Positions 9,769 to 18,429 of a stretch of DNA of 64,000 nucleotides are shown here, in pieces. How positions within the stretch are numbered: the stretch's first letter is position 1; every line of letters begins with the position of its first letter. The position numbers were made by a program, and so were the translations under genes. Origin of the DNA: Aristophania vespae (lineage in GTDB: Bacteria; Pseudomonadota; Alphaproteobacteria; Acetobacterales; Acetobacteraceae); assembly GCF_009906835.1 (NCBI RefSeq), contig NZ_CP047652.1, forward strand, positions 257,001-321,000, given 5' to 3'. The notes beneath the pieces were generated by a model, which was not told where the DNA came from, searched no databases, and saw only the letters and a program-made list of their open reading frames with translations.

Positions 9769-9971
9769 TTAAAAAATAAAAGAAGAAAGAGCACGACTTT
9801 TGATGACACAAAAATAACATATTCTAGAATGAGAATTAAAGTTTATTTGGTAAATATTTTATTACCAAAGAGGAAATGAGGTTTTTGACTTCAAATTTTT
9901 TTAATAAATTATCTTTTTTTTAAGAGTGTCTCCAGAAAACTATAACCTCATTTTCTTATGGAGTGATTGTC

Positions 9972-10259
9972 ATGGCTAAACAGGTTAAAGAAAAAGTAGA
10001 ATCAGCTTCTGATACGGTTCAGGACCAGTTGAACAATTTACGTAATCAGATGCAGGACTTTATGAAAAATCACAAAGATCTCCCTTTAGATAATGTAAAA
10101 AAAGGCCTGGAAACCCATCTGGAAAAAGCTTCAGATCAGTTAAATAGTCTGGAAGGGCCACATATTGAAGGTTTTTGCAAAACAGTTAGTCAAAGACCTA
10201 TTAGCGCTGTGCTTTTATCAATGTTTGCCGGATTTATTTTTGGTAGATTATCAAAATAA
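9972..10259 (+). CDS. DUF883 (ElaB/YqjD-like) membrane-anchored protein
   Basis: A 95-aa protein with a long amphipathic, coiled-coil-prone region (about residues 1-70, rich in K, E, Q and N) and one C-terminal membrane segment, PISAVLLSMFAGFIFGRL, ending in SK. That is the architecture of ElaB/YqjD/YgaM, which tether to the inner membrane and in E. coli bind stationary-phase ribosomes. I start at the ATG at 9972, with GGAG about 8 nt upstream, rather than the GTG at 9963. A holin-X/YqjE-like gene follows, mirroring the yqjD-yqjE pairing. A 12-bp hairpin lies between them. Confidence 0.8.
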   Translation: MAKQVKEKVESASDTVQDQLNNLRNQMQDFMKNHKDLPLDNVKKGLETHLEKASDQLNSLEGPHIEGFCKTVSQRPISAVLLSMFAGFIFGRLSK

Positions 10260-10286
10260 TTCCTTCTTATTTGATAAATATGACCT

Positions 10287-10313
10287 AAGGTGAAAGCTGA
10301 AAGCTTTCACCTT
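10287..10313. other. Intergenic 12-bp hairpin between the YqjD-like and YqjE-like genes
   Basis: Perfect 12-bp arms (10287-10298 with 10302-10313) enclose a 3-nt loop. No T-run follows, so it is more likely an RNA-processing or stabilising element within the operon than a terminator. Confidence 0.5.
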
Positions 10314-10373
10314 GAGATATTTGTCGCTATAAGAATTGAAAACGTTTTCGAGAGAAGAGGTTAAAGGATTATT

Positions 10374-10820
10374 ATGAGCAGCCCGATCGAATTAGGCCAA
10401 GAAGTTCTGGCCGCTCAGGGACGAGTTTTTGCCCAGACAGTAAAACGCCATGGCGTTAGAGTCGTTTTTGCTATCATAGCGGCTATTTTTCTCTTATTTG
10501 CCGCTATTTCACTTCATGGTGTTTTATGGACACTCTTTTTGGGAGTCTGCCATTTTAGCCCATTAAATGCGGCACTCTGCGTTATGGGAATCGATATTCT
10601 CTTTGCCCTCATTTTTCTCTTACTGGCAATGCGTGCCCGCCATTCTACTCCTTCTGAGGAGAGAGCTATTTTGGCCCGGGATCAAAAACTTCAAGAACTT
10701 AAACGCTCCATTGGGCTTTCAGCTTTATTAAGTGTGGCTTCCGGTCCGGTAGGACGTTTTGCAGGTGGTCGCGTTTTAAAAATGGTAAAGCTTCCATTTG
10801 GGCGTCGTAAAAAAAGATAA
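10374..10820 (+). CDS. Phage holin superfamily III / YqjE-like membrane protein
   Basis: 148 aa. After a polar N-terminus of about 25 residues come two transmembrane helices (about 28-52 and 60-82: VVFAIIAAIFLLFAAISLHG, then ALCVMGIDILFALIFLLLAM), followed by a basic cytosolic tail ending GRRKKR. This is the PF07332 ('holin-X')/YqjE layout; despite the name, such chromosomal proteins are not lysis proteins. AAAGGA stands 7 nt before the ATG. Pairs with the DUF883 gene upstream and ends at a strong terminator. Confidence 0.75.
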   Translation: MSSPIELGQEVLAAQGRVFAQTVKRHGVRVVFAIIAAIFLLFAAISLHGVLWTLFLGVCHFSPLNAALCVMGIDILFALIFLLLAMRARHSTPSEERAILARDQKLQELKRSIGLSALLSVASGPVGRFAGGRVLKMVKLPFGRRKKR

Positions 10821-10865
10821 GACCACGTCATTGATTTTCCGTGAAAAATAGTCACGAAGTTTTAG

Positions 10866-10903
10866 GCCCTCTTCTTTTATTTTTAAAAGAAGAGGGCTTT
10901 TTT
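10866..10903 (+). terminator. Intrinsic terminator after the YqjE-like gene
   Basis: A 13-bp perfect stem (10866-10878 with 10885-10897), 6-nt loop, then six T. Confidence 0.9.
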
Positions 10904-11079
10904 GGTTCGGGCAGTGTTGATAAACATGGAAAAAGGCGCGTTTATTTTTTTATTAGTAAAAATTTATTTTTATAGATGAATGTAATGACTAGTCAGAGTG
11001 CTGGTGATTCGATAACTAAAGACCATGTCAGTTTATCCATGGCATAGAAAAGCCTTATAGAGCTTTATTGGGGAAGAGC

Positions 11080-11142
11080 GTGACTAAGAAGGTTAGATCA
11101 CCAAAGGCTACTATCCAGCAGCAAAGCAAGATAGTCATATAA
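11080..11142 (+). other. Short open frame overlapping the DUF1656 start, possible remnant
   Basis: A GTG-started stretch of 20 codons (VTKKVRSPKATIQQQSKIVI) whose TAA stop overlaps the ATG of the next gene. Translational coupling of this kind usually marks a real upstream gene. In aae-type operons that gene would be the FUSC transporter (aaeB), which is absent here. The frame is open back only to 11020. It may be a leader peptide, a decayed aaeB end, or chance. Confidence 0.25.
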
Positions 11143-11336
11143 TGCTTGCGGAAGTTGATCTCTTCGGTATTTTTGTTTCGCCTATTGCTGTTTACGCTGT
11201 TGCGGCAGTATTGGTGACACTCTTATGTCGTTATTTTTTGTGGCGTGTGGGTGCACTTAGCTGGTTTTGGCATGTTGCTCTTTTCGAAATTGCCTTTTTC
11301 GTTTGTGTGCTGTGTCTCATGGTGATCTATGTTTGA
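11142..11336 (+). CDS. DUF1656 (AaeX-like) small membrane protein
   Basis: 64 aa with two transmembrane helices and the N-terminal 'EVDLFGIFVSPIAVYAVAA' that defines DUF1656/AaeX. It is the small inner-membrane partner of aromatic-acid and drug efflux systems. The HlyD-family gene starts 12 nt downstream and an outer-membrane factor gene follows, so the three form one operon. The usual large FUSC (AaeB) subunit is not encoded in the window. Confidence 0.85.
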   Translation: MLAEVDLFGIFVSPIAVYAVAAVLVTLLCRYFLWRVGALSWFWHVALFEIAFFVCVLCLMVIYV

Positions 11337-11348
11337 TAGGGGAGCGCC

Positions 11349-12260
11349 ATGAACTGGTTGCGTCGCCTGGTTCGGCCGTTATTGACTTTATTAGTCGTCT
11401 GTCTTGCTTGTGGCTTGGGCTATGTTGTTTGGGATCTTTATGTCCTCGATCCCTGGACTCGGGATGGCAGGGTTCGAGTCTATGTTGTAGCAACGGCCCC
11501 CGAAGTAGCCGGAACTGTTGTTTCAGTTCCTGTAAAAGATAACCAATTTGTCCATAAGGGTGATCCCCTTTTTAGAATCGACCCGCTGCGCTTTCAGATT
11601 AAAATTGATGAAGCAAGAGCGCGTGTTTCTGGTGCAGAAGAAGATTATCGTTTAAGTCTCTCAAATGCGCGTCGTCGCCATAATTTGAGTGGCGTTGTAT
11701 CGCGCGAAGAGCAGGATAATTTTAATTCTGATGTCACAAGCAAAAGAGCTTTGTTGGATGAAGCCAAGGCAGCTCTGGATACGGCTCTTTTAAATCTTCA
11801 GCGTGCAACACTTTATGCTTCTGTCGATGGTTATGTGACCAATCTTAATTTACGTGTTGGAGATTACGTCCAGGCAGGGCATCCATATTTATCGGTCATT
11901 GATGCCAATAGTTATTGGGTGAACGGGTATTTTGAAGAAACCAAAATGCATGGTGTGCATGTTGGTGACGAAGCCCGCATAAAGTTAATGGGTTATCGTA
12001 AGGTTCTTAAAGGCCACGTAGTGAGTATTGGCCGTGGTATTAATGACCAAAATGGCAGTTGGGACCAGCTAGGGCTACCAAATGTTAACCCTATTTTTAC
12101 ATGGGTGCGTCTGGCCCAGCGTATTCCTGTTAGAATAGCTCTTGATGATGTTCCTCCTAATGTTATCTTATCTGCCGGCATGACAGCGACAGTTGCCGTT
12201 GGTAAGCAAAAAAAGGGCGGACGAGGCCTTTTAACAACGTGGCTACAGAATCACCTTTAG
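11349..12260 (+). CDS. HlyD/AaeA-type efflux membrane-fusion protein
   Basis: A periplasmic adaptor of 303 aa linking an inner-membrane pump to an outer-membrane channel. There is one N-terminal anchor (about residues 11-30). The first biotinyl-lipoyl half follows (APEVAGTVVSVPVKDNQFV, then KGDPLFRIDP), then a coiled-coil hairpin (about 75-155, with EARARVSGAEEDYR). The second lipoyl half is A-S-V-D-G-Y-V with LNLRVGDYVQAGHP, and last comes the beta-barrel region (YWVNGYFEETK). This order is typical of AaeA/EmrA. The outer-membrane factor starts 2 nt downstream. Confidence 0.92.
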   Translation: MNWLRRLVRPLLTLLVVCLACGLGYVVWDLYVLDPWTRDGRVRVYVVATAPEVAGTVVSVPVKDNQFVHKGDPLFRIDPLRFQIKIDEARARVSGAEEDYRLSLSNARRRHNLSGVVSREEQDNFNSDVTSKRALLDEAKAALDTALLNLQRATLYASVDGYVTNLNLRVGDYVQAGHPYLSVIDANSYWVNGYFEETKMHGVHVGDEARIKLMGYRKVLKGHVVSIGRGINDQNGSWDQLGLPNVNPIFTWVRLAQRIPVRIALDDVPPNVILSAGMTATVAVGKQKKGGRGLLTTWLQNHL

Positions 12261-12261
12261 A

Positions 12262-13763
12262 ATGAAAAAATTCTTACCCTTTCTTGCTTCTGGTCTTTGT
12301 CTATTGTCTTCTTGCACAGTAGGGCCTGACTATAAGCCAGATCACTTTCCTCTTCCCAATCATTTTGCGGGACAGCCTCACCCTGCTACGAAAGAGGAAA
12401 TTGCTTCAACCGAAGCATTGTTGAAAGAATGGTGGGCTCATTTTAATGACCCAGTACTCAATGATCTGATAGAAAGAGCCATTAAGGGAAATTATAATCT
12501 TCAGTCTGCTTCTCAGCATATTTTGGCAGAACAGGCTGTTAGGCGTCAGGCCGAATCAGACTGGTATCCTCAACTTGATGCTAATGCGGGGGAGGCGATA
12601 CACGTTATTCGATTAGTGTCGGAAACTGGGTCAACCGGCCTCCCAATCCTTTAAATCATCCTCACGCGTCTCTTTTGACATGGGGTGCGCGAGCAAATTG
12701 GGAAATTGATATTTTCGGGCGTATTTCGCGCCAGGTTGAAGCCCGTAAACGCATAGTTGATGAAACGATAGAAGAAAGGCGAGGTATTCTCGTCTCTTTA
12801 TTAAGTCAGCTCGTTAGTGACTATATTAGCTTAAGGACTGTTCAGGAGCGGTTAAACGTTACCGAACATGCCATTAAGGTTGCTCATGATGGCAGTCTCT
12901 TAGTTGAGCGGCTTTATAGTAATGGTGTAGGAAATACGCTGGCTATAGCTCAGGCCAAGGCAGAAGAGCATACAGAACGTGCGAGGCTTCCGTCGCTTTT
13001 TGCCCAGCAAGAGCGTTTGATTCACGCTATTGCCGTATTAATGGGAGAAATGCCGGGGACGATAGAACCCGAGCTGCAAAAACGCCACAAGCTCCCTCTT
13101 ATACCCTCTTTTCCGTCAGCCATTCCGTCTATTGTGGTTGCTAACCGCCCTGATATTCGAGAAGCTGAGCGTCATTATGCTGAAAATACGGCGCGTATTG
13201 GTATGGCCGTTGCGCAGCTTTACCCCAATTTTAGCATCCCTCTGACATTTGATCCCAACTCATCTGCTCTCGCAGAGGCATTTAAACTTAATGCAATGAG
13301 TTGGAATATTTTAATGATGATGTCTATTCCTGTGCTTCATGGTGGTAAATTTGGGGCGCAAATTATGCAGGCCCGTGCCGAAGCTGAAGAGAGCCGGTTA
13401 CAATATCGTCAGACAGTTCTTAATGCTTTTCGCGAAGTTGAGGATGCAATCGTCAACTGGCAGCAGGATAATGAGCTTGTATCTCAGCGTGGCGAGGCGG
13501 CAAAGCAGGCAGGTTTGGCCCGTGACAGAGCCAGAAAGCTCTTCACGGCGGGCTTAACTGGTTATCTAAATGTTTTAAATTCACAGCAAACAGCCTTAAC
13601 AGCTCAGGATGAAGCCGTGCTGGCAAGGGGCAAAAGGTTAGATGACGCTGTAACGCTATATGTCTCTATGGGGGCAGGCTGGCAGGGGCGGGAGCTTGCA
13701 GATACGCGGCTTCCCATAGAGAAAAAAGAACATAGCGTTCTTATGAGGGCTTTCGCGCGTTAG
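12262..13763 (+). pseudogene. NodT-family outer-membrane efflux lipoprotein, frameshifted
   Basis: A TolC/OprM-like outer-membrane factor. It has a lipoprotein signal with the lipobox LLSSC near residue 18, followed by the family's TVGPDYKPD. The first frame ends at 12654 and the second runs 12675-13763. Adding one G to the GGGGG at 12588-12592 joins them through a GGGDTRYSISVGNW stretch to TWGARANWEIDIFGR, the conserved NodT motif. The C-terminal half shows the second repeat (NRPDIREAERHYAENTARIGMA... and FREVEDAI). Joined length is about 500 aa, normal for the family. It is the third gene of the DUF1656-HlyD operon. The stop overlaps the end of the convergent glycosyltransferase gene by 23 nt. 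Confidence 0.85.
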
Positions 13764-14706
13764 CCATTACGTCTGGATAGAGGCTTGCAAAGCGCAAACT
13801 CATAAATTGTTCCTGGTTTTTTTCGTCGCGTACGCTGGTTTTGACGTTAAGATCAAGGCGCATCTCATCATGGCCTGCAAGATGAATAATTCCTGCGGGG
13901 AAATGAGGATAAGTTAGCTCACAAATTTTCTTTGTTTCTGTATTGAAATGCCAGGGCCCCATATAGTTGCACCCCGGGGGAAGAAATTCGACAGGTAGCT
14001 TATCAACATGGCCACAGAGTGAAAGCGATAATTGATCTGAGCAAAAAATCTTACCGTGCTTCAAAACTATTTTTTGCCATTCTTGTAGTTTTTTCCAGTG
14101 GGGGGCAGTGCGTGATAGGGCAAAAATACCGCCATTTAAAGTGGGGCGAACCCCAACATAGCGACGAATAGAGCGCGGTAATCTGGCAATAGTTGTATTT
14201 TTGTAAAGAATAGAGCGAATTTGGGCGAGATTGAATGGCAGCCATCTCAAACGGAATGGTTTGTGCAGAAAAAGTTCAGGAATGGTGGCTAAAGCAGGGT
14301 TTTCTGTTTCTGTGGCTGAAAATAAAAGCTCTAATGCTGAGGATTCTTGCACCCAGCTATCAGCATCAAGCCATAAGATACTGTCAAACTCAGGAAAAAA
14401 TTCATTAAGCCAGAGTTTAGAGAGCCCAATGGCCAGACTGGGGCGTTTTTTCAAAGCCTTTTTAGATATGGTTTCAGGAATATAAGGTGCCTGAACCGGA
14501 ATATTTTTTCGGGCAAGACAACGCAGATTGTCAGGGCTCAGTCCGCCATCAACACAGGCAATTGCAAGATTTTTTGCCTCAGGGAAACGCTGGATAGACG
14601 CAATTAGCTCTTCAAGTAGAGGAAAATAGCGAGAATCACATCCTGTAACGATGAGTCTTTTTTTAGGAGTGTGAGCGTTAAGAGGGGGTAAAGGTGAAGA
14701 GAGCAT
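13741..14706 (-). CDS. Glycosyltransferase (GT8-like fold)
   Basis: A 321-aa predicted cytosolic glycosyltransferase of GT-A type. After about 17 residues comes a nucleotide-binding strand, RLIVTGCDSRYFPLLEELIASI. A DxD-type metal site is seen in LWLDADSW (about residue 115-122), and a later LNGGIFALS block and DQLSLSL segment match the order in GT8 and related families. Acceptor and sugar are unknown. It is a single gene, convergent with the efflux operon, and its last 23 nt overlap the outer-membrane factor gene. Confidence 0.75.
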   Translation of the reverse strand: MLSSPLPPLNAHTPKKRLIVTGCDSRYFPLLEELIASIQRFPEAKNLAIACVDGGLSPDNLRCLARKNIPVQAPYIPETISKKALKKRPSLAIGLSKLWLNEFFPEFDSILWLDADSWVQESSALELLFSATETENPALATIPELFLHKPFRLRWLPFNLAQIRSILYKNTTIARLPRSIRRYVGVRPTLNGGIFALSRTAPHWKKLQEWQKIVLKHGKIFCSDQLSLSLCGHVDKLPVEFLPPGCNYMGPWHFNTETKKICELTYPHFPAGIIHLAGHDEMRLDLNVKTSVRDEKNQEQFMSLRFASLYPDVMANARKPS

Positions 14707-14839
14707 AATATTTATGATTGACCTTAACTTGCTAATTAAGTCGTTGATTTACGGATTAGTGATGGTTTGTTGCCTGATATAAGATTACTCTATTGAACTT
14801 CGTAAAGTCTGTACATATTTCTTCTGAAAGGAGAAAGTT

Positions 14840-15001
14840 ATGAGTAATGTGGAGCCATTGCCCATTGCTGATTTTTTGCGGCCCAAATTGCAGAAAATCG
14901 TTTATGATGGTGTGCAGGCTGGTTTTTCTTATGACCAAATTATAGCTGTTTTAATTGATCTCGTTGATGATACTGATTTGAAGGATCCAGAGAAACAATG
15001 A
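14840..15001 (+). CDS. Small conserved-looking protein upstream of the J-domain gene
   Basis: A 53-aa protein, MSNVEPLPIADFLRPKLQ... ending DLKDPEKQ. It has a clear ribosome site (AAAGGAGAAAGTT before ATG), and its TGA overlaps the next gene's ATG (ATGA at 14998-15001), a sign of translational coupling. It is acidic and helical, with no membrane segment or cysteines, and a 'GVQAGFSYDQIIAVLIDLVDD' core. I do not recognise a family. Coupling suggests it works with, or tunes expression of, the DnaJ-like co-chaperone. Confidence 0.7.
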   Translation: MSNVEPLPIADFLRPKLQKIVYDGVQAGFSYDQIIAVLIDLVDDTDLKDPEKQ

Positions 15002-15902
15002 TAGACCCATATGCCACGCTAGGCATCGCTAAAACAGCGACTGACAAAGAAATACGCAGTGCCTATCGTCGCCTGGCAAAGCAATACCACCCGGATCACA
15101 ATCCCAATAATGCCAAAGCTGAGGAGAAATTCAAAGCCATTGGTAAAGCCTATGGTATTTTAGGCGATAAAGAAAAGCGCGCACGCTTTGACCGCGGTGA
15201 AATTGATGAAAATGGCCAGGAGCGCTCGCCCTTTGGTGGGGGATTTGGGGAGGCACGCGCGGTTACGGCCAGCGTCAGGGCTTTCAAAGCGAAGATGATC
15301 TTGGGGCCTTTTTTTCCGATATGTTTGGGGCAGGCGGTTTTCGCACGCCGCCACGACCAAGACGAGGTGAAGATCTTCATGGCGAAATAACCATTAGCTT
15401 TGAAGAAGCTGCCCTGGGGGACAAGCGTGAAATTGATCTGGGAACAGGGCAAAAAATCGCTGTAAATATTCCTCCTGGTGTAGAAGAAGGCATGACCCTG
15501 CGTGTCAAGGGTAAAGGTATGGCGGGGCATCCAGGACATGATGGTACAGTCGGCCCAGCAGGGGATGTCTTGCTCAAAATTCACGTAAAGCCCGACCCTT
15601 ATTATGTGCGTGAAGGGCGTAATTTACGTGTAACGCAAGATATTGATTTAAAAACAGCTTTGCTTGGTGGAAAAATTCCCGTTCGTACACCTAAAGGGAC
15701 TGTAGCTGTATCGGTAGCGGCTCATTCTGACAGCGGTACAATCTTACGCTTAAAAGGGCGAGGGATTGAGGCACATGGCAGGTCAGCTGCAGGTGATTTG
15801 CTTGTAACGTTACGCGTTGTGCTTGGTAAGCTCGATTCTGAGCTGCAAAAGCTTATAGAGGGTTATTACCAGCAAGAAGCTTCTTCTGAAAAAGCGTCAT
15901 AA
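14998..15902 (+). pseudogene. DnaJ/CbpA-like co-chaperone, frameshifted
   Basis: Hsp40 of the CbpA/type II kind. The N-terminal J domain (residues 3-65) contains the HPD motif in KQYHPDHNP, which stimulates DnaK's ATPase. A Gly/Phe-rich linker follows, then the DnaJ C-terminal domain (GEDLHGEITISFEEAALG, IPPGVEEGMTLRVKGKG, LKIHVKPDPYY). There is no CxxCxGxG zinc finger, so it is not canonical DnaJ. Frame one runs 14998-15390 and frame two ends at 15902. One G added to the GGGG at 15247-15250 gives FGGGFGGGTRGYGQRQG, a normal G/F linker, and about 300 aa in all. Coupled to the small gene before it. Confidence 0.85.
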
Positions 15903-15907
15903 TCATT

Positions 15908-16066
15908 ATGGTCAAAAGCGTATTTCGATTTTCGGCTCTCGGTAATGGGGTTCGTAACCGTGAAATCATTGGTTTAATTGTTGCGATCTCGTTAGTAGCA
16001 GTGCTTTTTGTGCTTGGATTTTTGGGTGTGAGTCTTATAGATGGCTTCCATCTTGCAGGGGGGTAA
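15908..16066 (+). CDS. Small single-pass membrane protein
   Basis: A 52-aa frame from ATG 15908 to TAA 16066, 5 nt after the co-chaperone gene. It has a basic N-terminus (MVKSVFRFSALGNGVRNRE), then one strong transmembrane helix (about residues 20-42, IIGLIVAISLVAVLFVLGFLG), then a short GFHLAGG tail. The arrangement and tight spacing favour a real gene over chance. No family recognised. It lies between the J-domain gene and the peptide transporter gene. Confidence 0.55.
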   Translation: MVKSVFRFSALGNGVRNREIIGLIVAISLVAVLFVLGFLGVSLIDGFHLAGG

Positions 16067-16105
16067 GGTTAAAACACTTACCCTTCACCAATAGCCGGTA
16101 TTTTT

Positions 16106-17614
16106 ATGTTCCCAGCCTCGTCTTCACATTCTTCTAGCTCACTGCAACGGGGCAAAGCCTTCTCGGTTGTTTTAGCAATCGAGATTTGGGAGCGGTTTGG
16201 TTATTATGGCATGCAGGCTGTTCTCACCGTATTTATGGTGCAGAACCTGCACATGCTGGATAAAGATGTTAATTTGATGCTCGGTGCTTTTGCCGTGCTT
16301 GCCTATAGCTTACCTATTGTGGGGGGGATTATAGGCGATTACTATCTTGGCACACGCCCTACGCTCGTTATAGGAGCCTGTGGGCTTACATTAGGTTATG
16401 CTCTCCTAGCTATTTCATTACAGCAAAGAGCTTTTTTTCTGCCAGCTTTGGCGTTAATCGCTTTATCCAACGGGCTTTTTAAACCTAATGCCGGCAACCT
16501 TGTGAGGCGTGTTTATAGCGGTGATGATACAGCTTTAGATGCAGCTTTCACGCTTTATTATATGTCGATCAATGTAGGGTCAGTTATTTCGATGATTCTT
16601 CTGCCATGGGTGCAGAGTCATTGGGGACCGGCCATTGCTTTTGGTGGTTGTGCATCAGGCTTGCTAGTGGGTTTGAGCTATTATATATGGCGTGCCTCGT
16701 GGCTTAACCCCTTTGCGCCAGCACAGCTCTTACAGAAAAAAAGCAAATTCTTATTTTTTTGCTTATTTATTTTTCTGCTTGTTGCTTTGTGGAGCCTATC
16801 AGTTTTAGTCCTGGCAAAACCATCTATCGCACAATTAGGGGTTATTGCCGCAGGAGTGGCTCTTGCTATTTTGTCGGTTTATCTTTTGAGATGCGTAAAA
16901 TCTTTTGAAAAACCTGGACTCATTCTCACATATATTTTGTGCTTACAGACCGTTGCTTACCAAATATTTTTCCAGCAGATGCAGACGTCTCTGACACTCT
17001 TTGCTCTTAGAGCAGTGTCTGGGCAATTCAAGATTGGCTCTATTTACTTATTTACTTTATCAGCAGGGCAATTTTACGCGCTCAATCCTTTCTGGATTAT
17101 GGTTTTTAGTCCTATTGCGGCTTATTTTTATCACCGTTGGGCCAAAAACGATAAGGACATAGCTCTATTTTATAAAATACTCGCTGGATATGTCATGGTG
17201 GGGGCTGGGTTCCTGCTATGGTGGCTTTCGGCCAAACACGCAACGGGGCTTGTTTCACCCTGGGTTATGGTAGCAGGTTATGGCTGCGTTTCTTTTGGTG
17301 AGATCCTTACAGTTGGGTTGGGCCTTTCTATCATTGCGCGTTATGCCCCTGTTCGTATGAGCGCCATATTAATGGGTGCGCTATATATGCTGTGGGGAAT
17401 AGGGATGTATGTTGGTAGTCTGGTTGCAAATGGTGCGGCTATAGCGTCTGTGCCACATCAACAAGTTGTGGCAGGTTTATATGCTCCACTCTTTGGTCAT
17501 CTTGTTTTGGGTGCCGTTATTTTATGTGCGGTTATAGTGCTTTTGCTGCCGTTCATGAGAATTTTGGATAAAAAACATAATGAGCTGCGCCCTCGTACAG
17601 AAAAAACAGCATAA
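16106..17614 (+). CDS. POT/PTR2 family proton-dependent oligopeptide transporter
   Basis: A 502-aa inner-membrane symporter for di- and tripeptides. The POT signature ExxERF is visible in EIWERFGYYGM (residues 26-36), where it takes part in proton coupling. The family motif YYMSINVGSVIS lies near residue 150, and 12-14 hydrophobic segments run through the protein, with a SFGEILTVGLGLSI helix near the end, where the conserved glutamate sits. Length matches DtpA/DtpB. Single gene with its own start 40 nt after the small membrane protein. Peptide uptake suits a host-associated or nutrient-rich lifestyle. Confidence 0.92.
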   Translation: MFPASSSHSSSSLQRGKAFSVVLAIEIWERFGYYGMQAVLTVFMVQNLHMLDKDVNLMLGAFAVLAYSLPIVGGIIGDYYLGTRPTLVIGACGLTLGYALLAISLQQRAFFLPALALIALSNGLFKPNAGNLVRRVYSGDDTALDAAFTLYYMSINVGSVISMILLPWVQSHWGPAIAFGGCASGLLVGLSYYIWRASWLNPFAPAQLLQKKSKFLFFCLFIFLLVALWSLSVLVLAKPSIAQLGVIAAGVALAILSVYLLRCVKSFEKPGLILTYILCLQTVAYQIFFQQMQTSLTLFALRAVSGQFKIGSIYLFTLSAGQFYALNPFWIMVFSPIAAYFYHRWAKNDKDIALFYKILAGYVMVGAGFLLWWLSAKHATGLVSPWVMVAGYGCVSFGEILTVGLGLSIIARYAPVRMSAILMGALYMLWGIGMYVGSLVANGAAIASVPHQQVVAGLYAPLFGHLVLGAVILCAVIVLLLPFMRILDKKHNELRPRTEKTA

Positions 17615-17774
17615 TAGTTTTTACTATGAGGCAAAGCTCACTCTGGGTGCAAAATTAGCGTGTAATATTTCTAAGTCGGAATGAAACAGAATTTTTTTCA
17701 AAGTTTTGCGAATCGGCTCGAACTGTTTTTGTGATGAAATAAAATTCCTTTTAATTTTATGGCCTGATTTTAAA

Positions 17775-17813
17775 CATAAGTCATGCATCTTTTTTACAGA
17801 TGCATGACTTATG
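17775..17813. terminator. Perfect 16-bp inverted repeat between convergent genes
   Basis: Arms 17775-17790 and 17798-17813 match perfectly around a 7-nt loop. It sits between the peptide transporter and queF, which converge on it. The T-run after the stem is weak, so termination is likely but not certain. Confidence 0.6.
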
Positions 17814-17824
17814 GCCTTTAGAAT

Positions 17825-18313
17825 TTAACCGCGTCCACGATAACCAGGCACGTCCTGAGCCGGTATCCAAACATCCTGAGGCGCTGATCCTGTCTGCCAA
17901 AATACATCAATAGGAATACCCCCGCGCGGATACCAATAAGCACCAATGCGTAGCCATTCAGGATCTAATAACTCAACAAGTCTGGTTGCTATTGTTACGG
18001 AGCAATCTTCATGAAATGCACCATGATTTCTAAAGCTGCCTAGAAAAAGCTTGAGAGATTTGCTCTCAACAATCCAATCTTTAGGAATATAGTCAATGAC
18101 GATATGAGCAAAATCTGGCTGGCCCGTAACGGGGCAAAGAGAGGTAAATTCAGGCGCAGTAAACCGTACAACATAGCGCCGTCCTTTATGAGGAGAGGGA
18201 ACGCGTTCAAGTACGGCATCTTCAGGCGAATGAGGAAGGGCTGATTGCTGGCCAAGCAATTGCAGATCATCGGGCTTGGAATGTTTTGAATCGTGAGAAA
18301 AACTCGAACTCAT
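17825..18313 (-). CDS. queF: NADPH-dependent 7-cyano-7-deazaguanine reductase (QueF)
   Basis: This enzyme reduces preQ0 to preQ1 in queuosine synthesis; the product is inserted into tRNAs with GUN anticodons, including the tRNA-His and tRNA-Tyr of this window. At 162 aa it is the short, unimodular form. The catalytic Cys60 lies in [12 protein letters not shown] with the conserved Asp67, the QueF motif is seen as [21 protein letters not shown], and a C-terminal [10 protein letters not shown] follows. Cytosolic. Divergent from typA, with no other que gene nearby. Confidence 0.96.
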   Translation of the reverse strand: MSSSFSHDSKHSKPDDLQLLGQQSALPHSPEDAVLERVPSPHKGRRYVVRFTAPEFTSLCPVTGQPDFAHIVIDYIPKDWIVESKSLKLFLGSFRNHGAFHEDCSVTIATRLVELLDPEWLRIGAYWYPRGGIPIDVFWQTGSAPQDVWIPAQDVPGYRGRG

Positions 18314-18429
18314 AGTGTAAATCTTTGCCTTTAATGTGTTAGAGAGAAATGCATAATTTGCAAAATAATCTAATTCAGTGCAGAAGACAGCACATTCTGT
18401 CTTAAACTATTGTTCCCTGGAAGATCGCC

